The notes under the pieces are model-generated. The model searched no databases, was not told the DNA's origin, and saw nothing but the letters and a program-made list of their open reading frames with translations. A program made the translations under genes and the position numbers. Positions 1 through 11,422 of a DNA stretch of 64,000 bases are shown here, one piece after another. Origin of the DNA: Oscheius dolichura (taxonomy: Eukaryota > Nematoda > Chromadorea > Rhabditida > Rhabditidae); contig OW051497.1 in the NCBI GenBank assembly GCA_932521035.1, positions 9,486,001 through 9,550,000 of the forward strand, written 5' to 3'. Positions within the stretch are counted from its first letter, which is position 1; every line of letters begins with the position of its first letter.

Positions 1-3000
1 ACCCGGTCGGGACGTAAATATCATTTGTCCCTGCTGTAAACATTAAGTTAAGCTTATTGGCTACTATCGGGTACAACTAACCAATTTCCAGTTTCCCCAG
101 ATATTTAGTCAAATCCAACTGGGTAACTTTCCCTCTCATTCCTGGCCAAAGCGTGGTGTTACATCGGTTAAGCAGCTGTAAGCTACACAAATTAGAGGAA
201 TAACAGACAAATTCACCTGTACATGCACCTGCCGCAAAGCATAGATCACCGGAAAGAGGAGAAAACTACAGAAGAGATACTTGGTCATGTAGTTGAGACA
301 AAACGTGAGCAATGAGCACTAGGTCAGCTCTGAGGACGGTTGCCCTGCTCTGAGAGAGATGGCATCATCGCTAATTGCCGGGTCAGACTGTGCGCCAAAA
401 TGTGGAGTAGTTGAAAATTTAGACTGGCTGTGTTGTCACAAGTTTATGGGGCGAGATTCTTCTTTTCATAGTGAAAAGTGTTGACCGTGGTCGCTTTCAG
501 GAGGCTCAGTTCTAGGCAGTGTATTTGCTCTTTATAAAACTTGCAACTCTTTGTAGATCAAGAAGCCACTGCATTTTTGTCTGGAGAACATAGAAAAGAA
601 AAGTAAAACAGGCAAACGGAACAAAGATCAAACAACATTTGACCGGTCTTTTAAAGATCGGAAGTACACGTTACAATCGCATAGAAAGTTTTCTTGGAAT
701 AAGGTGAGCCGCTCAGAAACGCCGCAAACAAATTCTTCGCCAAAGAATGGTATCACAGCAGGAAGTCACAATTGTCACACGTAGCATGCCCACACAATGC
801 GCTGCTATCTTTTTATAGGTTTAACACAGTTTGAGAATAGCTTCTTCGGGTCTCTTTATTTAGACCGCTAACAGGTTTCTATTTCTCCTTCTGGGCTTAA
901 CATTTTTGTTACTATCTTGTCGTCTGCTAGTTTGGCTATTTGTAATACGGAATCTTTCCGTTTTTGTCAACAACATCATCACCATTTCCGATAGTCTTCC
1001 CGAGACTGCGGCGAAAAATAACAGTATTCAAATTAGGTGGCGTTTTTGGGGAAGTTTTCTGGTTTCAGTGATATAAATGGGCATTTCGGCCAGGTCGAGG
1101 TCCAGCGAAAGAAACCGTCTCCAATTTTTGCTCTCTTGCAGTGGCCCTGGGGCGACTTCTTGGTCTTTTGTTTAATGCGTCTGGCACTGCTACTTAGGTC
1201 TTGGGCAGTCTCTTTGAAGGAACTAAGTCTGCTGGGGTTCGGCACCACAAAGACCTTTATTCTCTTTTGATAATATCCTAAGTTCTTGATAGTTCCTTGA
1301 AGCGTATATTCTCAGGGTCCTGCAATTTCCCATGAAGTAAACTTGTTGTCTTTTAAAATATACCCTCTGCAGCCAGTATCTCCTCCTTTACCTCTGTGAG
1401 AAAATGGAATTGTCTAGAGGAACTTTTATGCTACCCTCATTAATCTGATGACAAGTTATTTCTCCCAGACCCCTCAGCATTACTCACTTCATAATTTGAT
1501 AAATTACCCCCAGTGTTCTTTTCATCTCTTGATCAAGCAGTGGTTGATAATCAGTTTCTCGCCTCTCTCACCCTCGATCCATGTTTACTTACAGGTTTTG
1601 TTTGTTAGATTATGCACATAATTCTGTCGATCTACGTATGATTACAATCTCTCCCTGTTCCAAACTAATCGGGCACCCGATTAACTTTCCATCCGATCCA
1701 ACAACCCTCAATATATACGCACATCGGTGTTTATTCTCTCCCTCTCTTGTTTTTGGAGATTAATCCTTCTATCTATTCATTTTTTGTGAATCTATTTTAG
1801 GACTATGCATTTTCGTTGCTTTTTTCATTTACGGGAAAGATACAACGAGTATAAAGTGAGTCCCATTTTTTAAGGGAGGGGTCATGAGCCAAATGAGAGT
1901 GTTGCACAGCTTTCCGCTAATAGAATTCTAACGATTTGTGAGTGTCTATTCTCGTAAGACGTAGGGGCTCATGATGTTAATTAAATTAAATAAGATGGTC
2001 TTCCACCACCGGGGGTCAGCAGCGTTCCTTCATCCCCTGCAGGCTATAATCTAATTGAGTTGCCAAATCCATTGGGGCTGGACATTTGTCTCTTTGCATT
2101 TTGACCCTCGAACTCCCAGTTCCGCTCTTTTTACACACTTCCCCCCTCTCCCGCTTTCCGAGACGCTAAACTGATTTGCTCACTTGACGAATATCTCCCA
2201 GCAAGCGGGATGTTCCCCAAAAGTCTGTCTAGTCGGCTCAAATGCTAATCAAATCCCCGTTTTAACATGTTTGTTGCTCGATCAGACCAGTCAAGGTGTT
2301 CCGGCGCATTGTTTAGAGCGGCCAGTGGCCGAGAGGGCGTGGCTCTAGTCGGCTCGCAGACTCCGCTACTCCCGCATGTCGCATGATGACGACGACCGCA
2401 AGTCCCTTAAGGTTGGTCATTTCTATTAAATAATTAACCTCTGGTCTACCTTTTACTGCTTTACACTTCCCAAAGACCAAGCGGCCGTTGACATAGCCGC
2501 CAAAGAAGCTGGAGAGCAGCCATATGTTGCAGGGGGTCATTCGTACGGGCTCGATCTCTCGGCTCAACGGACATCAAAAGATTCTCTTTACTCTTTAGCA
2601 TAGAAACGGTGACCGGTCACTTCCCATTTCCCCGTAATGCTATAAACTTGGAGCGGGTGAAAAGATTTATATCGGAGACTAGTAAAGACACGCAAAGCTA
2701 ATGAGGCTCTCTGACAAATGTTTCATGCAATGAACGTCTTCCTCTCCCTCTCTCTCTCTATTTGCAGTCAGTTAGAAGGGATCCACTGGTGGAAATCATG
2801 CCCTATGACCGCTTGAAATTTGATTGCCGGGCTTGACATTCTCTCTAGACCAACGGGGGAATACCAATAAGTCATCTATTAGACAGATAAAGTCTCCCCT
2901 ATGACCGTTTTCGATCGTTTATCATCATTTAAACCAGTTTTCGTTTTTAATACAAGAAGAGAAGAAATCGTCCGGAAACCACCCACCGCTTTGTGATTCA

Positions 3001-3642
3001 TATCTCGGAAAAGAAAGAGAAAAATGATCAGCGAGCGTTTTCCGCCAGGGCGAAGGGAAACGGCAAGTGTGACGGGTTGGGGGCCCCCCTTTCTCATCAG
3101 GAGTACATAGTGGAATGCATTCCTAAATTAGTGGCAAGTGGCAGGATAGCTGTCTGGCTTACCCTCTCCACCTTCTCTCTTCAGAAGGATGCATATTATT
3201 TCCGGTCTAGTAAAACCCTCGGCGGGGGTTGTTGTTGTTTTCCTGCCCCTCGAAAGAGGGGGCAAACCATGTGAAGAGTCTCCCTCTTTCGTCATTATTT
3301 TTTAACCAAAACAGTCTCAATAGTGTGAAATGCAACGTAAAAGAGCGAAAAATGATCTCCCAATGATTTGTATTGAGTAGTTGGTTCGCCGTTCCGGTTC
3401 CAGTAGTGAGCGGCTCAAGCAAAGTCGGAGGCAAACAGTAAGCACAGTGAATCGATTCAACTTGACTTCCGCCTTTTTTTCTACTATGACGGCATATATG
3501 GGGGAAAAGGCATGATCTCTCGGTCAGTTGGACACAACAATCGAAAATATTTACAGTTTATTTCTGGAAAGTGTGACACATTTTGAAAGCAAACCTCTAG
3601 CCATTTAGCCTATTTTGTCCCAATCTGCTTTGCCTCTGAGCG
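1..3642. other. Gene-free 5' stretch
   Basis: I see no convincing coding sequence here. All open frames are short, contain no recognisable motif, and overlap on both strands. The stretch is AT-rich with pyrimidine tracts and ends at the proposed first exon of the ORP5/8-like gene, so its right end probably holds that gene's promoter and 5' untranslated region. No tRNA, rRNA or transposon signature was recognised. Confidence 0.5.
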
Positions 3643-6600
3643 ATGTTCAATAATCCACTGGGGACCATCTTCCAATTAAAAGACGCCCGATTTGGCGGCA
3701 ATAGCGAGGTATTAACTCTCTTTTATCTTCTGGGATTGTTTTTTGTTTGCTTTTCGAAACTCCCTATGTGTGTGTGTGTGTGTGTGTTGCATTACGAAAA
3801 TTATCTTTATGGACGAGGTTTTTGGGGTATGACGGGCCGATAAGCAGTCTTACACGGGCTGCCTCAATCAGAAAAATTGACCATTCAACTTCATTCCGTA
3901 GGCTATATCGGTTTATGTCATTTCATTCTCATACGAATGAGGTTTGAATTTTGCTAGATATATATTTATTTTGCTTTTCTCCTACTGATATTACTTATAA
4001 TTGTGTTTTTAGAGACAAAAGAAAGAATATCGAGATGAGAAGAAGCGGGCCACACAACAACTCGTCTCAGCTTTGGCTGACCCGACAATCGTCGTTATGG
4101 CCGACTGGCTCAAGGCACGACCTTCGCAAACAACTCAAGAGCTTATTTGGCATATTCTAGGTGCGGGGGACGTTGCGAAAATGGAGTAAATACTTCTGCG
4201 TACTGAAACCCGGAATATTGATACTCTACAAGACCAGTAAGGTCAGTCTTTTTTATGATTTATTTTTAACAAATTGCCCCGACAATTCCCAAAAGCCAAG
4301 TCATTTGTTACTTTTGGAGAGCAAGTTTTTTCCTGCTTGGAAATTCTAGACGTCTCCTCGGAGGAGGAGGCATCAAATTTCGGATTGAAAACAAAGACAG
4401 TAATCTCGCTTTTCAGCAGGGGCATTGGGTTGGAACCGTCCTACTAAACACTTGTGAATTGATTGAAAGACCCTCGAAGAAGGATGGCTTCTGTTTTAAA
4501 TTGTATCAGGTATGATGTTTTTTGTTATTTCTTTGAAAAAAGAGGGGTTTAGCCGCTCGATCAGAGTATTTGGGCCAATTGTGGGCCTCAGGGAGAGTCG
4601 ACCAAGTTCTCCATTCAACATTTGCCAACGACCCATCTGATTTGTCGTGCAGCCAGTGAACAGGTTAGATAAGCTGTTGGTGTGTTGGTCAGCTGGTCTC
4701 GGTTTCCATTCTTTGCTTCCTGTCTCTCGGCACCCCGAGTAGCAAAATATGTGTCTTTGACAGACAACACCGGCGACGGAGACTGATAGTTAATTTTGCT
4801 TCCTTATTTAGGCTGGACGCTGTTGGATGGATGCTCTTGAGCTTTCCCTGCGCTGCACGGGGCTGTTAATGAGAACAATGCATCAGGTTTATTCTTCAGA
4901 AATTGGTCTAACCCTCTTCTTAATTTCCAGCTCAACGATCAGAAGCAGGCCGGAGAGTCTGCCAACGCTGTGACCAAAGACAATGAAAGCGAAGGAGACG
5001 CCGAAACAGCTGAAAACAATCATGATGAGCGGAAATATTCCGAAACCGAGGCTGAAAAACACTTTTATGGTAAATCAGAATTGTCTAGCGATGACTGAAT
5101 CAGGCCCTTTATAGGACTCGATGACCAAGAACAAAATGCTGATGAAGAGGCCGAATCGGATGCCGACAGCGGAAAAGAAAGCAATTGGGTGGAAAGTGAA
5201 AAAGAATCCGTAGGGGACGGCGGTAAATGTTTATAAAAATTGGATTGTTTTCAGTTTGGCCCGTCAAATCAAACCGAAGAGGTTGCTGAAGAAAATAAAT
5301 CACTTGTCTGGTCGCTGCTCAAACAAATTCGTCCAGGAATGGACCTTTCAAGGGTTAGAAAAAGATTTTCTCGTTGTGTTGAAGAGCCAATTTCAGGTCG
5401 TTTTGCCTACTTTCATTCTGGAACCTCGTTCTTTCTTGGAAAAACTTGCAGACTATTATTATCATGCAGATCTCCTGGCAGAGTAAGTGTTTCCTTTATT
5501 GTTTGTGACGGGTGACCCTGAAATTGCCACTAGACAGTACAGCGACCAAACTTCTTTGGCTTCCCCAGGGGAAAAGTGTTTTTTTTTGGATGCTGGGCAC
5601 ATAAAAAGGATCCTATACGAGAAATCTTTATTTCCAGAGCAGCTGAAGAGCAGGACCCGTTCCAAAGAATAATAAAAGTCACCAAGTTCTACCTCTCCGG
5701 CTTCTACAAAAAGCCCAAAGGCCTCAAAAAACCATATAATCCTATCCTGGGAGAGACGTTTCGCTGCTGCTGGAAGCACCCGGACGGATCGACAACATTT
5801 TATGTAGCAGAACAAGTAGGCTCGTTGGCGATTAGTGTGTAAATAAATAAGCAGGTATCTCATCATCCTCCCATCTCATCCATCTTCCTAACCAATAGAA
5901 AAGCCGGTTTTAATATTTCGGGAACCATCCTTGCTAAGAGCAAGTTTTACGGGAATAGCATCTCAGCTATTATGCTTGGAACCTTAAAGTAAGTAATGGG
6001 TCCTGAGAGAAAAATGCTCCTATTTAGGGTTACTTTCCTAAAACGGGGCGAAGTCTACAACGTAACATTACCATATGCCAATTGTAAGGGAATAATGGTG
6101 GGAACGATGACCATGGAGCTGGCTGGACCGGTCAGTTTGCTTCTCTATTAAGCACAGTAACCCATTTTAGGTGACAATTACTTGTGAAAATACGGGCTAC
6201 TCCTGCCAGTTGGATTTCCATTTGAAGCCGTTCCTTGGCGGATCTATGAATAAAATTACTGGGAAATTCAAATACGGACGGGAAGAGTTGGCGACTCTGG
6301 AAGGCCACTGGGACGAGACTATTACTCTGAAGGAAAATAAGGTAATCCACGGTTTTCCCTATTAAATTGCATCCTCAGAACGAGACTTTGCTTTGGAATC
6401 CCACGCCGGAAATCATAAAAAGCCGTCTACCACGTTGTGAAATTGAATACGACTGCTTAGACGACTTTGAATCCCGAAAGTGGGTCCCAGCCGCCGTTCC
6501 CAGGACAGCTATTCTTTCAGATTATGGTCTAAAGTAACGGCTGCAATTCTCGAAGAAGATCAGTACAAAGCTACTGAGGAAAAAAGAAAATTAGAGGAAG

Positions 6601-7156
6601 ATCAACGCACCCGTGCACGATCCAGCATTCCTCACAAGAATAAGTACTTCGAGAAGAAGGGCGATGTCTGGGAGTATATACACGCAGAATATCGACCTTG
6701 GGATGCCCATGATGACATCGAACAGAAGGAATACAACTACCACATCTATACCAAGAGTTTGGTGAAGAAACCAAAGAAACAGAACAGAAGTCAAAGCGTG
6801 GTATGACTAGCTGCCCTTATCATAGAAGTAATATCTTTAGGCGTCGGAAATGTCAACAGATACGGATGTAGAACAACCCAACAGATCTCGTCCGACCCGC
6901 GTGAAGAGTAATGATACAGAAATAGATGAAGTGAAGAAGATGATCCAGGTACAGTGCCCCATAAATAGGATAAAGTCAGCCTCTTTAGACCCTAACGGAC
7001 CAGATGGAAAGGAACCGAATGCGGCTGGAGAACAGTATCGAACGTACCGTACAAGAAAACATTCCCTCATTGCAACAGATCCTGTTGATAATGTTCCTTT
7101 TTGCCATTTTACATGCCGCTCTCCTGTCGTGGCTTACCCAAAGAGGTCGTATCTAG
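3643..7156 (+). CDS. ORP5/8-type oxysterol-binding protein-related lipid transfer protein, tail-anchored
   Basis: The 18 exons join in consistent phase into 729 residues. Exon bounds are 3643-3708, 4013-4114, 4161-4241, 4417-4509, 4553-4663, 4812-4886, 4931-5069, 5115-5209, 5255-5353, 5397-5482, 5638-5815, 5855-5988, 6028-6130, 6171-6341, 6379-6479, 6521-6800, 6841-6948 and 6989-7156. A PH domain lies at about residues 50-176 (MADWLK, then RGTLRKWSKYFCVLKPG, ending at GRCWMDALEL). An acidic linker follows, then the lipid-binding domain at about 265-640, with ENKSLVWSLLKQ, KPYNPILGETFRCCW and the family signature EQVSHHPP at about 374. The last exon ends in a hydrophobic helix (LLIMFLFAILHAALLSWL), the ER tail anchor typical of ORP5 and ORP8. 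Family members exchange phosphatidylserine for PI4P at ER-plasma membrane contacts. The second intron (4115-4160) begins with GC. The first exon is the least certain part. Confidence 0.93.
3767..3788. repeat. (TG)n microsatellite
   Basis: About eleven TG units lie in the first, unusually long (304 nt) intron of the ORP5/8-like gene. It is simple sequence, likely to be length-polymorphic. Confidence 0.95.
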
Positions 7157-7728
7157 TCATTTTCATTCAGAATCTAATAAAGCTTTATCTGTGCACGGGA
7201 TTTCCGCCAGAAGCAGGCAAAGGGCTATGAATATCTCACCCGCCTGCTCCAATCGCACTTGCCCCTGTAAAAATCTGAAACGCTGCCCGGCGGTCACTCC
7301 AGCTGTGACCGGTGGCAAACAAACAACGTCTTCGATTTGAACCTTTATCGCATTTTTCTATATCTTTATTTTCGTCTTTATAGTCTGTTTCGAATTTAAA
7401 TGCTTTTGTTTTTTAATCAAATTTAATGATATCGCTCGAATTTTCAAAACAATTTCATTGTTTATTCGTCATTTTACTCATCTAGTGCTCCGGGTGGACG
7501 ATCTAGGTCGAGGGAACCGTTAAAAATAGCGTTTCATACCTCGTCATTTGAAGCAGACATATAAATGACTTGAATTAGTATTCAGCAAATCTAATTGATC
7601 CTAGAAAAGTAACCTGTGATAAATTGGAGTGGATTGATACGAAAGCAAACACAGATCCCCCTCTTGCCATATCAGATCAAGTCGACCGAAAGGTAGCCGG
7701 CAACCAAGTTTTAGCCAACGAATTTAGA
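7157..7728. other. 3' UTR and spacer after the ORP5/8-like gene
   Basis: This AT-rich spacer has long T runs and no supported ORF. It should contain the 3' untranslated region of the upstream lipid transfer gene. No perfect AATAAA was noticed near the stop codon. The right end leads into the Skp1-like exon. An open frame extends upstream of the ATG at 7729, but it lacks an ATG of its own and does not match the Skp1 family there. Confidence 0.5.
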
Positions 7729-8125
7729 ATGCTCATTTCGATTACCTGTGAAAACGGGGGCGAAGTCATCTTCGACGAGCGGCATATCAACCAGTCCTTT
7801 GTCTTGCAAACTATGATCGCCAACCTGGTATTGGAGGAGGACAAACCGTACGAAGTGCCTCCTGAGTTCTCGAGCCGAATTTATCAGCAAATTAAAATAT
7901 ATTGTGAGAGATTGGAAATCCGCGATCAAGGAATTTTTGCCAATGATGCTATTAACGCCGAAGACATGGTCGAATTCGCTGCTTTGCTGAAGGGGCTTAT
8001 CCCCAAATATCGAGGGGAATAGGGTAGGGCTTCTGTTGGAGAAGAACTCATCGAGTACAGAGTTTAATCTACCGGTTTCAGGCAGCGGATTATTATCAGA
8101 TGGAGAAAGTGAAGAAGGCTATTGC
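7729..8125 (+). pseudogene. Skp1-like (SCF ubiquitin ligase adaptor) 5' part, interrupted
   Basis: From the ATG at 7729 the product begins MLISITCENGGEVIFDE, the layout of the Skp1 N-terminal POZ fold (short beta strand, then GEVF/IxVD). A hydrophobic stretch (IYQQIKIYCERL) sits where Skp1 has its conserved IxxVIxWC helix. That frame stops at 8022. After a good acceptor at 8081, a second exon reads AADYYQMEKVKKAIA, closely resembling the Skp1 segment AANYLDIKGLLDVTC. This exon is cut at 8125 by an LTR element, and coding resumes at 9530. The splice between the two exons is unresolved, because the only frame-compatible junction I found would drop some conserved residues. Functional Skp1 binds F-box proteins and Cul1. 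This copy looks disrupted, although a truncated product cannot be excluded. Confidence 0.6.
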
Positions 8126-8297
8126 TATCTCAAATGAGAGCGTTTTAGGGATTTCTCTTCTTTCTCCCCCGATACATTTCTATTTTGTTTACGTCTATCC
8201 AATTGTTCTCCCCTTTCCCATGCACATCATATTGAGTTAGTCATATTCCGCCTCCCTGTCCGCGGTCCATAAAAGGGATCCCCGGGACGACTCAGGA

Positions 8298-8395
8298 GCT
8301 TCTTTACCATATACGATTCTCTCCCCTGTAAATATCATTATTTTCTCCTTTTCTCTAATAAACCTCTATTTCCCTTCGTCTTCTTCTTCACGACA
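8298..8395 (+). repeat. Left LTR, conserved 3' part
   Basis: This 98-bp block runs from GCTTCTTTACCATATACGA to CACGACA and is repeated with few differences at 9434-9529. It carries AATAAA and pyrimidine tracts. It is directly followed by TGGCGACCA, a likely tRNA primer-binding site. Confidence 0.85.
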
Positions 8396-8592
8396 TGGCG
8401 ACCACTGGAAAGTAATCTGCAAAATCTTCTGCTGCTGTTCTGGACTACTACTACTAGTATTCTGCTGCCACTAGTATTGTACTCCAGTGCTTCGGATCCT
8501 GTCTTCTCGCTGCTTGGACTCTACGACTGGGTTATCGTGAGTTCTTATTAGGGAACGGATTAGTATGACTACTCGCCCGGGACGTTCGATGA

Positions 8593-9379
8593 ATGGAACT
8601 CTACGGACGCAGATTGGATGCACAAAGGGTCGGATCATCAAATGGATTGAGAAATTCCGAGCCCTGCAGAGGGATCATCCGAAAAGTGATCCTAAATGCG
8701 ACGACTGCTGTATGTGAGGAAGTTTTGGAAGAGATCAAGGAGTGTAAGGAGAGACTGAAGGACAACATGGCCTCGCTGCTCGACTACCACAAAGAATGGA
8801 AGCTGTTGTACAGAGAGGACGAGGAGAAGCGACAGATTTGGCAAAATTATGTGGACACCTATGGAGACTACATGCAGACCTACGAGGAAGCCAAGGACAT
8901 CGTGGATCATCCCGAATCACCCTGGAATGGATCAAACGTCACTGCCTTCCTGGATTCCGGAAGTAGCAGGACATATATCTGGAAACAAACAGCGGAGACA
9001 CTGGATCTACCTGTGCTGAAGAACGAGAGACTCCGCATCAACGTTCACCTGTTTCTCCAACTTCAAGGAAGTGCAAGCAGAACTCATTTGTTCGACACAG
9101 ACCTTCATCATCCCCTGCTCAAGAAATGGAACCGTGAGCAGAGTTCTCTATCAGAGTAGAAGCAAGGATATGGAGGAGAACTGTCTGCTGAAATGCCCTG
9201 CCAACAAGATGGAGATCATGCTGAATGGACAACTAGAAATAATGGAGGAGTCGATCGTCTACAGTGTGGAAGCTGGAAAGGTCTCCAACATCGCGCCGAC
9301 TACCAGTGATTCCGATCCCTCCCTATTCCCTGTCTCTAATATCCTCGAATCTTTCTCTTTAGATTTTTTTGGAGAATGA
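8593..9379 (+). pseudogene. Retroelement Gag/aspartic protease remnant
   Basis: An ATG-initiated frame (8593-9159) has a long charged helical segment rich in Glu and Lys, like a BEL/Pao Gag. It is followed by VTAFLDSGSSRTYI at about residues 115-128, the DSG active-site motif of a retroviral-type aspartic protease. The sequence then continues in a different frame (about 9071-9379), indicating a frameshift, and stops just inside the right LTR region. No polymerase domains remain. This is a decayed fragment and is unlikely to be active. Confidence 0.7.
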
Positions 9380-9433
9380 AAACTCTCTACCTAGCCTATA
9401 TCTTCCTCTCCCTCCTAGTTGTTCTTTTCTTTG

Positions 9434-9529
9434 GCTTCTTTACCATATACGACTCTCCCCTGTCAATATCATTATTTTCTCCTTTTCTCTAATAAACCTC
9501 TATTTCCCTTTGTCTTCTTCTTCACGACA
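9434..9529 (+). repeat. Right LTR, conserved 3' part
   Basis: This is the second copy of the block at 8298-8395, differing by a two-base deletion and a few substitutions. It ends at the CACGACA terminus. Host Skp1-like coding sequence resumes immediately after the ATTGC that follows. Confidence 0.85.
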
Positions 9530-11229
9530 ATTGCCAAAGACGTGGCCCGCTCCATCCGAAGGCAAAAGAAATTCGAGAAATTTTTGGTTTTGTAAATGAG
9601 ATATCGACAAGAGAAGACACCGAAGCTCGGATAAAATTGTGGACAGTTGGGAAGCGATTCCAAATGTTTGACTGTAGCTTGGACGATTTGAAAGCTGCAA
9701 CGACTACTAATCCCTTCCAAGAGCAGGTAAGCAGTTGTTGTAACCCTGAAAATAAAAGATTTTTAAAGGCTCGCAGTATGCCGGACAGCTATTGGGTCTA
9801 CGTTTTGAATGCGGTATGCTATTTGCTACTTTTCAGATGGTTGTTTGTATTATAGATGGATCCACATTATTTTTGACTATATTGAAAAGGTGAGTTGTAG
9901 GGAAGAGTTTAATGTTCACGAAGAAGGCTCTAAATGGGGTAGATCTCCTAGTTTGAAAATGATAGCAAACCCCTGATTAAACCCCCCTCCTTTTCGACAG
10001 AACTAATCACCCTCGTGGGCGGATTTTAATTTATTGTATTTAATTGCTACACGAGAGATTTCGATTGTCGGGTTTTGGCTTTATTGTCGACAGTGAAATG
10101 ATACCCACCTTCTTTTACAGACATTTCCCGACGGTAGCCGCTGGTGCTCATATGGTGATGTATTTTTTGGGGAGTACACAAAGAGCCAAGATACGTATCC
10201 TCATTTTATGTATATGGATGAAATTATGACGAACAGCCAGTACCTGTCGTTATTCGACTGGAATACGGTCGTCATTATTCTCCGAGGATATGTTTTCTTG
10301 TTTGGGAATTATAGAATGTTTGTTTTAAGCACACTATAAGGCCACGGTACCACACTCCCGAGTTGGTCCATTTGCAAACGTTCCCGATTAATTGCCAATT
10401 GCTTAAAGTGGAAGCAACGGTATATGGTACCTCTGACGATTTGAACGACGCCTTGGAATTATTCTGCCCCAAGGACGCTTCTATCAAAAGGATGATGTAA
10501 GAAATCCCCATACATTCATTTCTAAAAAGCATTTGACAAACCACACCGGCTACGCATATTTGTGAACTATCTGAAGAGACTGGTAACCATTTGTTTTAGG
10601 CCAATTCAACCTCTATTTTTAGGAGAAGTTCGCGATTAACGTCTGGCATTTTGAAGATTTCAAGGACATCATCCGCCTTGTCCAACCGAACTGCCGAGAG
10701 CTTTATACTGATTACATTATTGAAGATGTTAACCCAGATTTGGACAACAAGTGCCGGAACTTGTCATCGCATCAATGAAGGTGATCGCTTTTTCCTTTTT
10801 AAATACAGTCAAATTTCAGGCTATTGTAGCCAATTCTCCAAAAATGAAGAATAGACGTTTTCTGCTATCCGTAAAGGCACACACGTCATCATTTATTTCC
10901 CGTATTATTGAATCTGGGATCGATTGCAGCTATTTCGACTTCCCTGACCCGGACAACAGATTTGAGTCTTTGGTCTTAATGCCCATTTGGTCTTAATGCC
11001 CATTCGAGAATCTCAAAATGTTCTGGTTGTTGCCTATAAATGCGATGCAACGTCTGATTGGAAAACGATGGAGTGGACTACGACCACCAACTTCGAAGAA
11101 TGCAAGTGGTTATTTATTTATTCTGGAAACAATGCCGATTTATTCGATTTGGATCAATCCCCTGACCTGGTGGAAAACGCTAAGTGGCAAGCCATTGAAG
11201 CCCATTTTAATCATCTTACAAAGCCTTGA
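9530..11229 (+). pseudogene. Skp1/F-box-family gene, 3' part, frameshifted
   Basis: Coding resumes after the LTR element with AKDVARSI, then after a one-base frame slip EIREIFGFVNEISTRED. This matches the Skp1 C-terminal pattern EIRxxFxIxNDFTxEE, but can also be read as an F-box because VGKRFQMF follows. A GT donor sits at 9727. Further exon-like pieces lie at 9769-9813, 9835-9888, about 10121-10235, 10345-10497, 10624-10775 and 10820-11229, several with good splice sites. They encode an unrecognised domain (for example FEDFKDIIRLVQPN and DWKTMEWTTTTNFEECKWLF). A 17-bp tandem duplication at 10970-11003 shifts the frame near the end. The 3' end has AATAAA at 11373. I read this as a substrate-adaptor-like gene joined or adjacent to the Skp1-like part, now probably non-functional. 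Confidence 0.5.
10970..11003. repeat. 17-bp direct tandem duplication in coding sequence
   Basis: TTGGTCTTAATGCCCAT occurs twice in a row (10970-10986 and 10987-11003). Because 17 is not a multiple of three, the second copy creates an in-frame stop at 10994-10996. The downstream frame, which continues sensibly to 11229, is thereby separated from its upstream part. Confidence 0.97.
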
Positions 11230-11372
11230 ATGTTTTGTATTCTAGTCTCCTGAGATTGTTGTCCCTTTCCTCAAATAGCCTTGTCCTGCCGGTGTTCCCT
11301 GCCATAATACATATTTCACTTATCCCGTATCGTCTCAAACTGTAACAGTTTGTGTAAATATATGTGTGTAAA

Positions 11373-11378
11373 AATAAA
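11373..11378 (+). promoter_or_regulatory. Polyadenylation signal AATAAA
   Basis: AATAAA lies about 145 bases after the stop at 11229 of the Skp1/F-box-like gene, a suitable place for its 3' end. Confidence 0.5.
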
Positions 11379-11422
11379 GAAGTCTACTCGTTCTCGTTCA
11401 AATGTAATAAAAAGCGTTATAT

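Larger units (their letters stand above)
8126..9529 (+). mobile_element. Internally deleted BEL/Pao-like LTR retroelement
   Basis: Nearly identical blocks lie at 8298-8395 and 9434-9529. Both contain a CT-rich tract and AATAAA, and both end CTTCACGACA, as expected for R/U5 ends of two LTRs. TGGCGACCA follows the first block directly at 8396, a primer-binding-site-like sequence typical of such elements. The sequence ATTGC is found immediately outside both ends (8121-8125 and 9530-9534) and is a candidate 5-bp target duplication. The internal part is only about 0.9 kb and codes a Gag/protease-like fragment. No reverse transcriptase or integrase was seen, so the copy is non-autonomous. The left LTR upstream of 8298 matches the right one poorly, so its outer boundary is inferred mainly from the duplication. 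Confidence 0.75.
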
